Below, piece after piece: positions 56,001-64,000 of a DNA stretch of 64,000 bases. Position numbers and translations under genes: made by a program. Source of the stretch: Gammaproteobacteria bacterium (lineage in GTDB: Bacteria; Pseudomonadota; Gammaproteobacteria; Pseudomonadales; Porticoccaceae); the NCBI GenBank assembly GCA_018069465.1, contig JAGPUW010000018.1:1-64000 (forward strand), given 5' to 3'. The notes beneath the pieces were generated by a model. The model was given only the letters and a program-made list of their open reading frames with translations. It was not told the DNA's origin and searched no databases. Positions within the stretch are counted from its first letter, which is position 1. Each line of letters opens with the position of its first letter.

Positions 56001-57370
56001 CTAATTGCGACAAACTTGTCATTAATAAAAGTAATGGTGCCTGCTGGGTCGGTGATAGCCACAATGGAGTGCTGATCCAGTGCGAACTTTTGTGCTTCCA
56101 ACTCCAGTAATGCGGCCCTTGTTTGCTCATTACTGCTGATCAATTCACCTTCAAACTCCTGACGCGCCTCGAGCATTTGATTAAAAGCCGTAGCCAGCTG
56201 TCCGATCTCATTGGCACTGGAAATTGCGACCGGCTCGCTCAACTGCCCGCTCGTCACTCGCTGACTGGCGGCCAGCAACTCCAGCACCGGGCTGGTGATA
56301 CGCCGAGCGGCCAAGATCGCCAGGCCAAGAACAATAAAGAACATCCCGGCTAAAAGCCCGATAGTCATTGTGCCGATCCAGTGCACCGGTGCCAGTGCCT
56401 CGGCTTCATCAACCTCGGACACTAACAGCCAGTTGACATCGCCAATTTGCACCGGGTGGCTGATACCCAGCACCGGCTGCGCAAAGGGACCAGGATAAGT
56501 GAACACCTTTTCTTGATGATCGATAGAAGTATCAGCCAGTTCCTTCTTCCATTGCAGCGCGGGACGGGTCCCAATTGCCCGTCCCATTAGGTCATCCAGA
56601 GTATCGACTTTACTGCGCAGCTTGAGGTCTGTACCAAGTAGATAACTGACCTGGGAAGCATGGGGGGACTCATTGCCGAGCATCAATGTGGTAAAGGCCG
56701 AGGCCTTAATTTGCAGAGCGAAAACACCGACTTTATCGCCCTCACTATCAATCAATGGCGCCGTTAAAAACCCGGCCACGGTATTGTGGCTCGGCGCATA
56801 GCGCTCCAGGTCAGAAAACAACATCGTGCCTGTCTCCAGGCTTTGGCGAACACTCTTTGCAAAGCGGGTGTGTTGCAGGGGGCCACTCAATAAGTTACTA
56901 CCAAGATCCGCCTCTGCGGCAACGCTGTAAAGGACATTACCCTGTAGATCAATCAAGAAAATATCATAAATATAATCGTAGGCCTGGGTGAGCTGGATAA
57001 AGTGAGCCTTTTTTTCCTCACCAATTCTTGCCCAACGATAGCTGGTAACGTAGTGACTGGCACTTTCACCGCTCGCTGCAAAGTCCTGCGCCAGGCTTTC
57101 CAAAAAGTGGACATTTTGGGGGCTTTCCGCCTGAATCCGTAAATCGGCAAAGCGGAAGCTAAACCAGTTATCAATGAAACGGGCTTTCTGGGCAGCGTGT
57201 CCCTGCAGGGTAACAACAGCGGCCTCACTCAAGGCCTTACCACCCTGCTGATAACCGACCATGCACACCAGCGTCAACGGCAGTAGGGAAATCAGTAAAA
57301 ACCAGGCCAACATAGTGCGGGTTAGACCCTGCTTTAAAATATTATTCGCCCGGCCTGAAAAACGCTTCAT
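53009..57370 (-). CDS. Large hybrid sensor histidine kinase with two receivers and HPt
   Basis: 1453 residues from ATG 57370. Domains in order: membrane segment (about 20-40), a long periplasmic sensor (about 40-335), a second membrane segment (GTMTIGLLAGMFFIVLGLAIL), HAMP (365-420), two PAS domains (about 430-545 and 555-665), HisKA with NMSHEIRTPMNGVLGML, HATPase (GTGLGLSIVKNLCELMGG), two receivers (IAIVDMQMPEMDG and LMLMDCQMPVLDG), and an HPt domain with LAHTIKGVAGNLS. It is a complete phosphorelay in one chain. Its ATG overlaps the stop of the upstream substrate-binding fragment (ATGA), so the two are translationally linked. The next gene is a REC-GGDEF protein, the likely output. Confidence 0.95.
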   Translation of the reverse strand: MKRFSGRANNILKQGLTRTMLAWFLLISLLPLTLVCMVGYQQGGKALSEAAVVTLQGHAAQKARFIDNWFSFRFADLRIQAESPQNVHFLESLAQDFAASGESASHYVTSYRWARIGEEKKAHFIQLTQAYDYIYDIFLIDLQGNVLYSVAAEADLGSNLLSGPLQHTRFAKSVRQSLETGTMLFSDLERYAPSHNTVAGFLTAPLIDSEGDKVGVFALQIKASAFTTLMLGNESPHASQVSYLLGTDLKLRSKVDTLDDLMGRAIGTRPALQWKKELADTSIDHQEKVFTYPGPFAQPVLGISHPVQIGDVNWLLVSEVDEAEALAPVHWIGTMTIGLLAGMFFIVLGLAILAARRITSPVLELLAASQRVTSGQLSEPVAISSANEIGQLATAFNQMLEARQEFEGELISSNEQTRAALLELEAQKFALDQHSIVAITDPAGTITFINDKFVAISGYSREELLGQNHRLLNSGYHPKSFFIEMYQTLGRGEVWHEEVCNKAKDGHLYWVDSTILPFIDSQGETTSFIAIRTDITGRKQAELNSENSLRVVEATLEATDMGIVVMNEHNKPIHYNQRFIELWGFSEEQVIFGDVSSMLGNIGELLIDGESFAETVQGVQASDGLFSAGAIEFKDGRILEYTSKDLLLPEDKRGQVWSFADITAKTRMDAELLRAKEAAEYATVAKSDFLANMSHEIRTPMNGVLGMLSLLSGTELNAKQIHQVRLASSSAQALLTLINDILDFSKIEAGKLELEYIDFDLRQLFGDLAESMALQAQSKGLEIVLDVSKIDQSRVKGDPTRVRQLLTNLIGNALKFTTDGEVVIRAALEKSASGEMLLSASVSDTGIGIPADKVEHLFDSFSQVDASTTRKFGGTGLGLSIVKNLCELMGGTISVTSEIDKGSCFSFTLAMGVSDKAAIVRPRVDLHGVRILIVDDNATNREVLQEQLSIWGAYVTEADSAARALAIIDEQSEEPFPIAIVDMQMPEMDGAALGAAIRADARFTSTQLIMMTSMNESGDAQFFADLGFAAYFSKPTTTSDLFDALAVVLGGGEALLAAKPLVTHNYLQSLSQPADENSLVSQQKIKPLRLLLAEDNVINQHVAMGMLEDIGYIPDIADNGAIALSMLEQAPQDKPYTLMLMDCQMPVLDGYETTAKIRHGDAGERYREMTIVAMTANAMAGDRDKCIAAGMDDYIAKPIDPEILESYLLRYATQTQPHNVEENGPVTNGAPLNKDLGEDSGQRVEGGQPAQYSDWDRADLLKRVRGNETLLLTIIQQFIHDMPAQMIMLGEAITAADMDSVASLAHTIKGVAGNLSAQRLQQLATELEQHAGTKNQAELRLNWPVFNEQFEHLDAIFQQYLAEQQVELSHDVGLQSTSPDTQAQTIAQLTELAEKLKQGDYVDSGDLEIFKASCQQTSEQALLQQLVEQLNQFDLDSALISIGELTKQLAQVK

Positions 57371-57830
57371 CGAAGGCACTTTAATTTCCCGTAAGTTAAG
57401 ACAAGCCGCTGTTTGATCAGTGCATTAACAGCCAAAGCATTGCCGTCGCGATGCATCAAACCCAGCCAGCGAAAATTGGGCCGTTGCTGATACATATCTA
57501 CGGCCAGTGGTGCCATCACATAGGCCATGTCGGCCTCTCCCGATTGAAAACAGGCGCGCAGAAGATTCCAGTTGTCCATTTTCTGGATTTGGAAGTCGGC
57601 AAATTGCATTTGCTCTCGAAAGCGACGATGGCGGCATAGTGATCGGCGAGGGGGGTATACAGAGCTTTAACAAGCTGGCGCTGCTCAGCGGCGTAGACAT
57701 TGACTGATAGAAACAACAATAAAATAAGTGCAAGTCTTCTAGATACAAGCTGTCGCACACATCTTGTCGATATTAAAAAGAAGAGCCCGGGCAGCGACTG
57801 CAAGCGACCTTGTCGCACATCCTCAGTCAT
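57367..57830 (-). pseudogene. Frameshifted substrate-binding protein fragment upstream of the hybrid kinase
   Basis: Two frames together read as one protein. The first has a signal peptide (LALILLLFLSVNVYAAEQ) and LVKALYTPLADHYAAIVAF. After a frame change near 57627 the second continues FREQMQFADFQIQKMDNWNL, then GEADMAYVMAPLAVDMYQQ and HRDGNALAVNAL. This resembles the N-terminal part of an ABC-type periplasmic binding protein of the NMT1/CmpA kind. It ends abruptly at about 150 residues, with the stop overlapping the kinase start. The frame change and truncation mark it as broken, unless it is a sequencing error. If real and once intact, it may have supplied the kinase with its ligand. Confidence 0.65.
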
Positions 57831-57923
57831 AGGCTTTCCCCCTTAATTTACAGAGTTTAAGGCTAGACGCATCCATTAAATCAGCATAGCTAGCAAACGG
57901 CAAAATGAGACAGGGGTCTCAAA

Positions 57924-57954
57924 AAAAATGGCAGCCCAGAGGCTGCCATTTTTT
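57924..57954 (-). terminator. Bidirectional-looking terminator after the monooxygenase gene
   Basis: TGGCAGCC/GGCTGCCA stem (8 bp) with a 4-nt loop, A-run on one side and T-run on the other. It follows the stop of the minus-strand monooxygenase gene by about 40 nt. Confidence 0.9.
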
Positions 57955-57994
57955 ACTTCCGCTATACCAGCGACGGTTACTAAGTGCTCATCGA

Positions 57995-59617
57995 CTATTT
58001 CAGCACGAAACCTTCGTAGTCTTTAGAGGCAACATCATCACATTTTTCTTTGTAGCGTGGCGCTCCACCCGCATAGAGCATAAACATGCGCTTCTTGGTC
58101 GGATCATTCACATTGACACCCATAAACCAGGAATCCGCAGTCGGGAATAGGGTCATCTGAGCGAGCTCGTCAACGTGAACCGTCCAGTCGTCTTCAGCCT
58201 TTTGTGTAGGCTGAATTTCATTCAGGTCTTTATCACGCATGTGAGTCACCAAATCGCTAACCCACTCAACATTTTGCTCGATACAGCGCGGAATATTACA
58301 GAAAGTCGCACCGTTGTGTGGGCCCACCAAGGTGAACAGATTGGGGAAACCCGTGGTTTGCATACCCAGGTACGTGCTGGGGCCGTCAGCCCATTTGTCG
58401 ACCAATTTTTCACCACCAATACCGGCGATATCAATACGGCGCAGTGCACCGGTGACGGCATCAAAACCCGTGGCATAGATCAGCACGTCGACGTCGTACT
58501 GCTTGTCGCTGCACTTAATACCTGCCGGTACGATTTCTTCGATGGGCGTTTTATTGAGGTCTATCAGGTGGACGTTGTCCTGGTTGTAGCACTCAAAATA
58601 CTTCGTTTCCATCGGTACACGGCGCGTGCCAAAGCCGTGATCTTTGGGGATCAACAACTCGGCAACGGCGGGGTCAGTTACGCGCTGGCGGATTTTCTTG
58701 GCAATGAACTTGGTAATAATGTCATTGGCTTCGGGGCTGGTCATAATGTCGGAAAAATTACCCAACCAAATACCGAAACCGGGCTCTGCGTAGAGTTTCT
58801 CAAAGAGAGCTTCGCGCTCTTCCTCGGAAACGTCCAGCGCTGAACGCTCGTCAAAAGCATGCAGAAAGCCGCCAAACGTGGCATTGCACTGTTCGAAAAT
58901 AGCCTGGGCATTGGCTTTGTTGTGAGCCGTCTCTTCTGCATCGATGGGGCCATTATTCAAGGGCGCACACCAGTTGGGCGCCAATTGGAAGACGGTTAAC
59001 TCTGCTGCGGTTTTGGCGATTTCCTGAATCACCTGCACACCCGTGGCACCGGTACCAATAACACCGACTTTCAAGCCGCTGAAGTCATTGGCTTTCCAGC
59101 CGCTATCGCCTAAGGGCCAACGCGCTGTATGGCAGGACTCACCAGCAAAGGTGTCACGACCGGGAATGCCCGGCAGTGTAAAGGCAGACAGGGGGCCTGT
59201 AGCGGAAACCAGGAATTTGGCGCGAGCTGTGCTGCCGTCGTCGAGTTCAACTTCCCACTCGGTAGCCGCTTCGTCATAACTGGCTTTGGCGACGCGGGCA
59301 TTGAATTGAATGTCTTTGCGCAGGTCGAATTTGTCGGCGACAAAGTTAAGGTAGCGCTTGGTTTCAGGCTGGGGCGCAAAACGCTCGGTCCAGGTCCAGT
59401 CTTTGATAATTTCTTCAGACCAGGAATAGGCATAGGTGTAACTCTCGGAATCAAAACGACAGCCCGGGTAGTTGTTCCAGTGCCAGGTGCCGCCGACGCC
59501 GTCGCCGGTTTCAAAAACCTTAACCTTGAAACCCTGCTGACGGAGGGTGTAAAGCTGGTACATACCAGCAATACCAGCGCCCATTACAATGGCGTCGTAT
59601 GTATTCGATGATGTCAT
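57995..59617 (-). CDS. Flavin monooxygenase, Baeyer-Villiger type
   Basis: 540 residues. The FAD-binding motif is IVMGAGIAGMYQLYTL, the NADPH-binding motif is VGVIGTGATGVQVIQE, and the Baeyer-Villiger fingerprint FAGESCHTARWP (157-168) is complete. GVGGTWHWNNYPGCRFDSES is also typical of this class. It inserts oxygen next to a ketone using NADPH and O2, as for cyclohexanone or steroid ketones. GAGG precedes ATG 59617. It is a single gene with a strong terminator. The RND transporter operon is divergent from it, so the two may share a control region. Confidence 0.93.
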   Translation of the reverse strand: MTSSNTYDAIVMGAGIAGMYQLYTLRQQGFKVKVFETGDGVGGTWHWNNYPGCRFDSESYTYAYSWSEEIIKDWTWTERFAPQPETKRYLNFVADKFDLRKDIQFNARVAKASYDEAATEWEVELDDGSTARAKFLVSATGPLSAFTLPGIPGRDTFAGESCHTARWPLGDSGWKANDFSGLKVGVIGTGATGVQVIQEIAKTAAELTVFQLAPNWCAPLNNGPIDAEETAHNKANAQAIFEQCNATFGGFLHAFDERSALDVSEEEREALFEKLYAEPGFGIWLGNFSDIMTSPEANDIITKFIAKKIRQRVTDPAVAELLIPKDHGFGTRRVPMETKYFECYNQDNVHLIDLNKTPIEEIVPAGIKCSDKQYDVDVLIYATGFDAVTGALRRIDIAGIGGEKLVDKWADGPSTYLGMQTTGFPNLFTLVGPHNGATFCNIPRCIEQNVEWVSDLVTHMRDKDLNEIQPTQKAEDDWTVHVDELAQMTLFPTADSWFMGVNVNDPTKKRMFMLYAGGAPRYKEKCDDVASKDYEGFVLK

Positions 59618-59973
59618 GTTTTACCTCGTTAAATATCTCTGAACAATAAATATTACTTAAGCATTTGTGACCTTGTAATCGATGCTCTATCAACTAAAAA
59701 AGCTACCCACAGGCCTTATAAGCACTTAATTTACAAGCAGTTGTGAGTAATTCACCCGGCCTGGTTAATCAAGTGGCTGCGCATCATAGCACCCCCTCCC
59801 CAAGGCCCAAAACTGCCCTGATAAATTCAACAGCTGGCGTAAACCAGGGCTGGGCTACTTTAATGGCCGTGGGAAAATTATCACTTGAGCTGGCCCTGAC
59901 TTGAGGGCTTAATAGCAGTAAAGAATAAGCCTATAAAACTCAAATTGGCTAGCGATAAGGACGTCACTGCCCC
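59618..59973. other. Divergent intergenic region between the monooxygenase and the RND operon
   Basis: 356 bp. I see no gene in it. Promoters for both flanking operons must lie here. The region near 59690-59730 is A+T-rich. No convincing operator, riboswitch or hairpin was found by eye. Confidence 0.6.
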
Positions 59974-62382
59974 GTGGAAATAGCTGTTAACAAACACTCT
60001 CAGGCCTGGCGATTTTTCTGGGCTAGCACGACCTACCCTCGCATCAGCCTTTGCCTGAGCATCTGCCTGATCCTCATCTTTGCCCGCTTTTTACCGACAT
60101 TGGTAAAAGATACCCGCAGCGATGCCTTTATGCCGGTCGATCACCCGGCCCTGCTACTCAGTAAAAAAGCCCGTGAAACCTTTGGCCTGGGTGACCCAAT
60201 GGCCATCGCCATTATTAACACCGGCCCCGAGGGCGTGTTTAACCCCCACACCCTGCAACTGCTTGACTGGCTGACTAGTGAGCTGGAAAGTATTGACAAC
60301 CTCGACCCCGAAGGCATTCGCAGTCTGGCCACCGAAAACAATATTATTGGCACTACAGAGGGTATGGAGGTCGAACCCTTCTTCGAAACCCTGCCCACCA
60401 CTGCCGCCGATGCGGCGGCGATTAAAGCGGCGGCCATGGCCTTCCCTCTCTACGTGGGTACCCTGGTGGCAGAGGATGGTTCAGGGACGATTATTATTGC
60501 CGAGCAGCTCGATGTCGATCAGGCACAAGCTACCTATCAGGCACTGATGGCATTAGCCAGCCGCGCTGATCTCAACAGTGACGAGCATATTCATATCGCC
60601 GGAGAAGGCGCGCTAATGGGGTATTTCGGCACCTATATTGATGCCGACGCGTCGCGCATTTTACCCCTCTCGGCCACGGTCATTATCGCTTTGTGCTGCG
60701 TCGCCTTTGGCACCCTGCGCGGCGCTTTAATCCCGAGCTTTGTGGTGCTCGCCACCGTCTCATCCGCTGTTGGCCTAATGGCCGCACTCGGTGTTAGTTT
60801 TTTTATTATCACCAACGCCCTGCCGGTAGTATTGATTGGCATTGCCGTCGCCGACTCCATACACATCCTCACCGAGTACTACGAAGCCGCTGCCCAGCAT
60901 CCGACTGACAGCCCTCGGGAATTAGTCGCCACCACCATGAGCCGCATCTGGCGCCCCATCACCCTGACATCGCTGACCACCACCGCCGGTTTCTTCGGTC
61001 TCAGCATCGCCTCAATGATGCCGCCAATGAAATACTTTGGCCTCTTCGCGCTGTTTGGAGTCGGCATCGCCTGGCTCTACTCAATGTTTATCGTTCCCGC
61101 GCTATTGAGCCTGCTCAAGCCGCAAGCGAGTCGCGCTTACCACAAGGCCATTATTGATAGCACAGAACCCGAGCCCTCCAGTGATCAGCTGACGAGCGAC
61201 GTAAAGAGAGAGCAGTTAGATGGCTTCGCCAGAATCGTCTGTTGGCTCGGCAAGCTTACCCTTGGCCACCCAAGATCGTTTTTGTTGTTGGGTGTACTCA
61301 CCGTCACTGCGGGTATACACGGCGGCCTTAAAATAGAAATGGACGAGTCCTTAATTCAGGCCTTTCAACAGGACGAGCCGATTATTATCGCCAACGAGGC
61401 CGTCAACAAGGCCTTCGACGGCACTTATTTTCTCGATGTAATGGTCGAAACCCCCAATAGCGAAGACCTTTTCAAACCCGAAAACCTGCACAAAATCGAA
61501 GCTCTGCAGACCCATATGGAAGGCCACCCTTTCGTTAAGGGCAGCACCTCGGTGGTCGATTACTTAAAGCAAATGAACCGCGCCATGCACGCCGATGCCC
61601 CCGAGGCCTATCGCCTGCCAGATAGTGTCGAACTCAGCGCCCAGTACTTTTTACTTTATTCCGTCACCGCTGACCCCACAGACTTTCACGACATTATTGA
61701 TTACGACTACCGCGTGGCCAATATTCGTATCAGCCTCGAAAAGGAAAATTACAAGACCATTGCCCCCGTCATCGAATACCTCAATGACTATTTGCACAAT
61801 ACCTTTAATGGGCCGCAGATTAGTGCACAGCCTACTGGGCGAGCCAATATCAATTACGAATGGATGCAGCGCCTCAGCGATGGCCACCTCCTCGGTCTAT
61901 CGGTCACTCTGGCTCTGGTCTTTATGATGGCCACGCTGAGCTTTCGCTCCCTCACTGCCGGCCTGTTTTGCCTGGCACCCATCGCCACCACCATTTTCGG
62001 CGTTTATGCCTATATGGGCTACGCAGGGGTTGCACTTTCCGTTAGCTCCTCAATGTTTGCCGCTATCGCCATCGGCCTCGGCGTCGACTTTTCTATACAT
62101 ACCGTCGAGCGACTGCAAGTGCTTATAACGCGAGCTGATGTGGTGACAGATCAAACACTGATGGCGCTATTCCCCTCCACCGGGCGCGCGCTGCTGTTCA
62201 ATTTCCTGACCCTGGCCTCCGGCTTTGGCATCCTTATTTTTAGTAAAGTGGTCATCCTGCAGGAGTTTGGCATTTGTGTTTCTCTGGCGATCACCATGAG
62301 CTTTCTCGCCAGTATAATTTTATTACCGGCGATGGCAAAAACATTCCAACCGCAGTTTTTAGGTTATCCTGACAATAAATAA
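59974..62382 (+). CDS. RND-superfamily (MMPL-like) transporter
   Basis: 802 residues with about 12 membrane segments in two halves. The two large extracytoplasmic loops (residues about 50-220 and 455-640) and the repeated bundle pattern are clear. Motifs include VVLIGIAVADSIHILTEYYE near 290 and IAIGLGVDFSIHTVERL near 698, the sterol-sensing-like family signatures. It starts at GTG 59974, with AAGGA upstream at 59957. Family members export lipids, hopanoids or steroids. It is the first gene of an operon with a LolA-like periplasmic protein and a DUF1302-type outer-membrane protein, so an envelope lipid-transfer pathway is likely. Confidence 0.92.
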   Translation: MEIAVNKHSQAWRFFWASTTYPRISLCLSICLILIFARFLPTLVKDTRSDAFMPVDHPALLLSKKARETFGLGDPMAIAIINTGPEGVFNPHTLQLLDWLTSELESIDNLDPEGIRSLATENNIIGTTEGMEVEPFFETLPTTAADAAAIKAAAMAFPLYVGTLVAEDGSGTIIIAEQLDVDQAQATYQALMALASRADLNSDEHIHIAGEGALMGYFGTYIDADASRILPLSATVIIALCCVAFGTLRGALIPSFVVLATVSSAVGLMAALGVSFFIITNALPVVLIGIAVADSIHILTEYYEAAAQHPTDSPRELVATTMSRIWRPITLTSLTTTAGFFGLSIASMMPPMKYFGLFALFGVGIAWLYSMFIVPALLSLLKPQASRAYHKAIIDSTEPEPSSDQLTSDVKREQLDGFARIVCWLGKLTLGHPRSFLLLGVLTVTAGIHGGLKIEMDESLIQAFQQDEPIIIANEAVNKAFDGTYFLDVMVETPNSEDLFKPENLHKIEALQTHMEGHPFVKGSTSVVDYLKQMNRAMHADAPEAYRLPDSVELSAQYFLLYSVTADPTDFHDIIDYDYRVANIRISLEKENYKTIAPVIEYLNDYLHNTFNGPQISAQPTGRANINYEWMQRLSDGHLLGLSVTLALVFMMATLSFRSLTAGLFCLAPIATTIFGVYAYMGYAGVALSVSSSMFAAIAIGLGVDFSIHTVERLQVLITRADVVTDQTLMALFPSTGRALLFNFLTLASGFGILIFSKVVILQEFGICVSLAITMSFLASIILLPAMAKTFQPQFLGYPDNK

Positions 62383-62451
62383 AAATGATTTTATCTTTTA
62401 AAGATGCTCCGCCATTTATTGAAGTCAACGCTTGAAAAAAGGAAGACTTTT

Positions 62452-63273
62452 TTGAAACCACTACTCTTACTTATCAGTCTGTTAATTCTTTACCCCAGCG
62501 CCGGTTTTGCTGAAGACTCAGCCAATGGTGGGGACAGCGCCCTGCCAGACGGCGAGGAAGTGGCTGCACACATTAATAGCCGCGATGAAGGTCAGGCCGT
62601 CAGTCGCAAGCTCAGTATTGAAATGCGCGACAGGCGCGGCAAAACCCGCCAGCGAGAAACCATGAGCTATCGCAAATATTACGCGGAGGAAAAACGCACC
62701 GTTATTTTTTATCTTGCCCCAAAAAATATTAAAGATACTGCTTTTTTAACGTACGACTATATCGCCCCCGAGCGGGAAGATAATCAATGGCTCTACTTGC
62801 CCGCTCTACGTAAAGTCAAGCGTATATCGGCATCGGACCGGGGGGATTATTTCCTCGGCACCGACATGACCTATGAAGATATAAAGCTTGAAACCAGAGT
62901 CTCAACAGCTGACTTTAGTTTTCAGACCCTCGGCAGCTGTGATGCTGACGGCAAGCCCGGCCTGCAAATTGACGGCACGCCGAGAACAGCAGACATTGCC
63001 CGCGAACTGGGTTATAGCAAAACCCTTTCCTGTGTCGATAGTGAAATCTGGATGGTTCGCAAAAGCCAGTTTTGGGATATAAAAGGCAAGTTACTAAAAA
63101 CCATTACTATCAGCAATATTGAGCAGATTCAGGGTATTTGGACCCAGCAAAAGATTGACGTTGAAAATCATAAAACCGGGCACTCGACGAGCCTGGTTTT
63201 TAGCGCTGTCGATTACCAAAGTGCCGTGCCAGACGACCTTTTCACCACTAACGCCATTAAACGCGGGCTCTAA
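62452..63273 (+). CDS. LolA-like outer-membrane lipoprotein-sorting protein
   Basis: About 273 residues. A signal peptide (LLLLISLLILYPSAGFA) is followed by a beta-rich domain of the LolA-like family: RKLSIEMRDRRGKTRQRETM, TVIFYLAPKNIKDTAFLTYDY and DNQWLYLPALRKVKRISASD. These proteins occur next to RND transporters and may carry lipids across the periplasm. I placed the start at TTG 62452, with GGAAG 6 nt before it and a compact signal peptide; ATG 62404 gives 16 more residues. It begins 69 nt after the RND stop and 8 nt before the next gene's start. Confidence 0.85.
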   Translation: MKPLLLLISLLILYPSAGFAEDSANGGDSALPDGEEVAAHINSRDEGQAVSRKLSIEMRDRRGKTRQRETMSYRKYYAEEKRTVIFYLAPKNIKDTAFLTYDYIAPEREDNQWLYLPALRKVKRISASDRGDYFLGTDMTYEDIKLETRVSTADFSFQTLGSCDADGKPGLQIDGTPRTADIARELGYSKTLSCVDSEIWMVRKSQFWDIKGKLLKTITISNIEQIQGIWTQQKIDVENHKTGHSTSLVFSAVDYQSAVPDDLFTTNAIKRGL

Positions 63274-63281
63274 GTTTACCC

Positions 63282-64000
63282 GTGTCAGCACTCACTGGTC
63301 TCGGCCTTGTGCCAGCAGCTGCACAGTCATTGATACGAAAAAGCGGCAGTTATTTGGCGGCGATTATTAGCGCTGCGTTGACTCTACTGAGCCCTTCACT
63401 ACACGCAGTCGAGTTACAAAGCTCTGTTATTAGCAGTGTTCTGTGGAGTGCCGATAGTGGCAGTTTAAAACGGCAAAATTTTCAGTTCAGCCTCGAGCCA
63501 GAGTTCATCCTGCGCTTTGATCAGCAAATAAAACTCACCGCCCTGAGCCGACTGCGCAGTATTAGCCTCAATGCCCTGGCGCCGGAAAAAGTCACCGACG
63601 CTGCCTACAGCCCCTACAGTAAACCTCTTTTTATTGGCAACAGTAGTGAATTTGAGCTGCGCGAATTCTACCTCGAAGTGCCCAGCGATAATTATTATTT
63701 TACCCTCGGCAAACAACAGGTGGTGTGGGGTAAGGCGGACGGTTTAAAGGTGCTCGACATCGTCAACCCCCAGTCTTATCGCGAATTTATTCTGGAAGAT
63801 TTTGACGACTCGCGCATTCCACAATGGATGGTCAATATCGAGACCAGTCTCGGTGCATGGGACGCACAGTTTTTGTGGATACCCGATCAAAGTTATCACG
63901 TACTGGGGGACGAGGGCTCTCTATACACGCCCACCTCCCCCCTGTTGCTGCCAAAATCACAGGGCGGCGCTAGCGTTGAGGTAGAACCCTTTAAGCGCCC
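63282..64000 (+). CDS. DUF1302-type outer-membrane protein (partial, runs off right edge)
   Basis: An open frame from GTG 63282 without a stop before the window end, 239 codons visible. A signal-type segment (SYLAAIISAALTLLSPSLHA) comes first. Next is a beta-rich part with GKQQVVWGKADGLKVLDIVN and YREFILEDFDDSRIPQWMV, a region characteristic of the DUF1302 family. Such proteins are predicted outer-membrane barrels commonly found with RND and LolA-like genes in lipid- or steroid-degrading Gammaproteobacteria. It begins 8 nt after the LolA-like stop and belongs to the same operon. The remainder of the gene lies outside the window. Confidence 0.82.
   Translation, partial: MSALTGLGLVPAAAQSLIRKSGSYLAAIISAALTLLSPSLHAVELQSSVISSVLWSADSGSLKRQNFQFSLEPEFILRFDQQIKLTALSRLRSISLNALAPEKVTDAAYSPYSKPLFIGNSSEFELREFYLEVPSDNYYFTLGKQQVVWGKADGLKVLDIVNPQSYREFILEDFDDSRIPQWMVNIETSLGAWDAQFLWIPDQSYHVLGDEGSLYTPTSPLLLPKSQGGASVEVEPFKR

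Noticed and set aside
57425-57760. Possible separate small gene in the third frame
   Set aside because: The other two frames together reconstruct a signal peptide and binding-protein sequence, while this frame shows no such features.

Overview
The window is a gene-dense stretch of a gammaproteobacterial chromosome, probably from a marine, lipid- or steroid-using member of the Cellvibrionales/Spongiibacteraceae type. This placement is an inference. It rests on the dnaE-accA neighbourhood, the moderately high GC content, an XrtH-type exosortase, a dedicated class GN sortase system and many acyl-CoA enzymes. I saw no rRNA, tRNA, CRISPR array or insertion sequence.

Positions 1-8400 hold surface and competition genes on the minus strand. 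A giant secreted Rhs/YD-repeat protein carries a variable C-terminal domain, and a GTG-overlapping small membrane protein (candidate immunity protein) follows it. Beyond that lies a headless Rhs fragment that runs off the left edge. Upstream of the Rhs gene are an exosortase (XrtH-like) and its associated membrane protein. The Rhs protein has an exosortase-type sorting signal at residues 166-186, followed by a second signal-peptide-like segment, as if a short exosortase substrate and a secreted Rhs protein had been fused. Positions 8649-13805 are an oligopeptide ABC transporter operon whose two ATPases are fused.

Positions 13800-22300 hold a 17-bp tandem repeat, a small unknown gene, an exonuclease III-family gene and a complete four-gene Wadjet/MksBEFG system (JetA-B-C-D, minus strand), a condensin-like defence that restricts plasmids. 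Positions 22554-29038 carry lipid or acyl-CoA metabolism genes: a NUDIX hydrolase, an SDR, two complementary acyl-CoA dehydrogenases that look like a heteromer, a small periplasmic protein and a KAS III-like enzyme. Positions 29142-39329 are housekeeping: dnaE, accA, a secreted nuclease, rpmE, priA, a SPOR protein and alr. Positions 39545-44390 hold glutaryl-CoA dehydrogenase, a VOC protein, a thiolase, a patatin and a methyltransferase.

Positions 44549-51895 are a complete proteobacterial dedicated sortase system. The minus-strand block is a 62-aa protein, the OmpA-like lipoprotein PdsO, the VIT/vWA sortase target and the sortase, linked by overlaps of 8, 4 and 7 nt. Divergent from it are the response regulator PdsR, the sensor kinase PdsS and a YrbL-like protein. 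A perfect 21-bp inverted repeat lies inside pdsO. Positions 52028-57830 are a signalling cluster: a frameshifted substrate-binding protein, a large hybrid histidine kinase and a REC-GGDEF diguanylate cyclase. The right end carries a Baeyer-Villiger monooxygenase and, divergent from it, an RND (MMPL-like) transporter, a LolA-like protein and the start of a DUF1302-type outer-membrane protein that runs off the edge.
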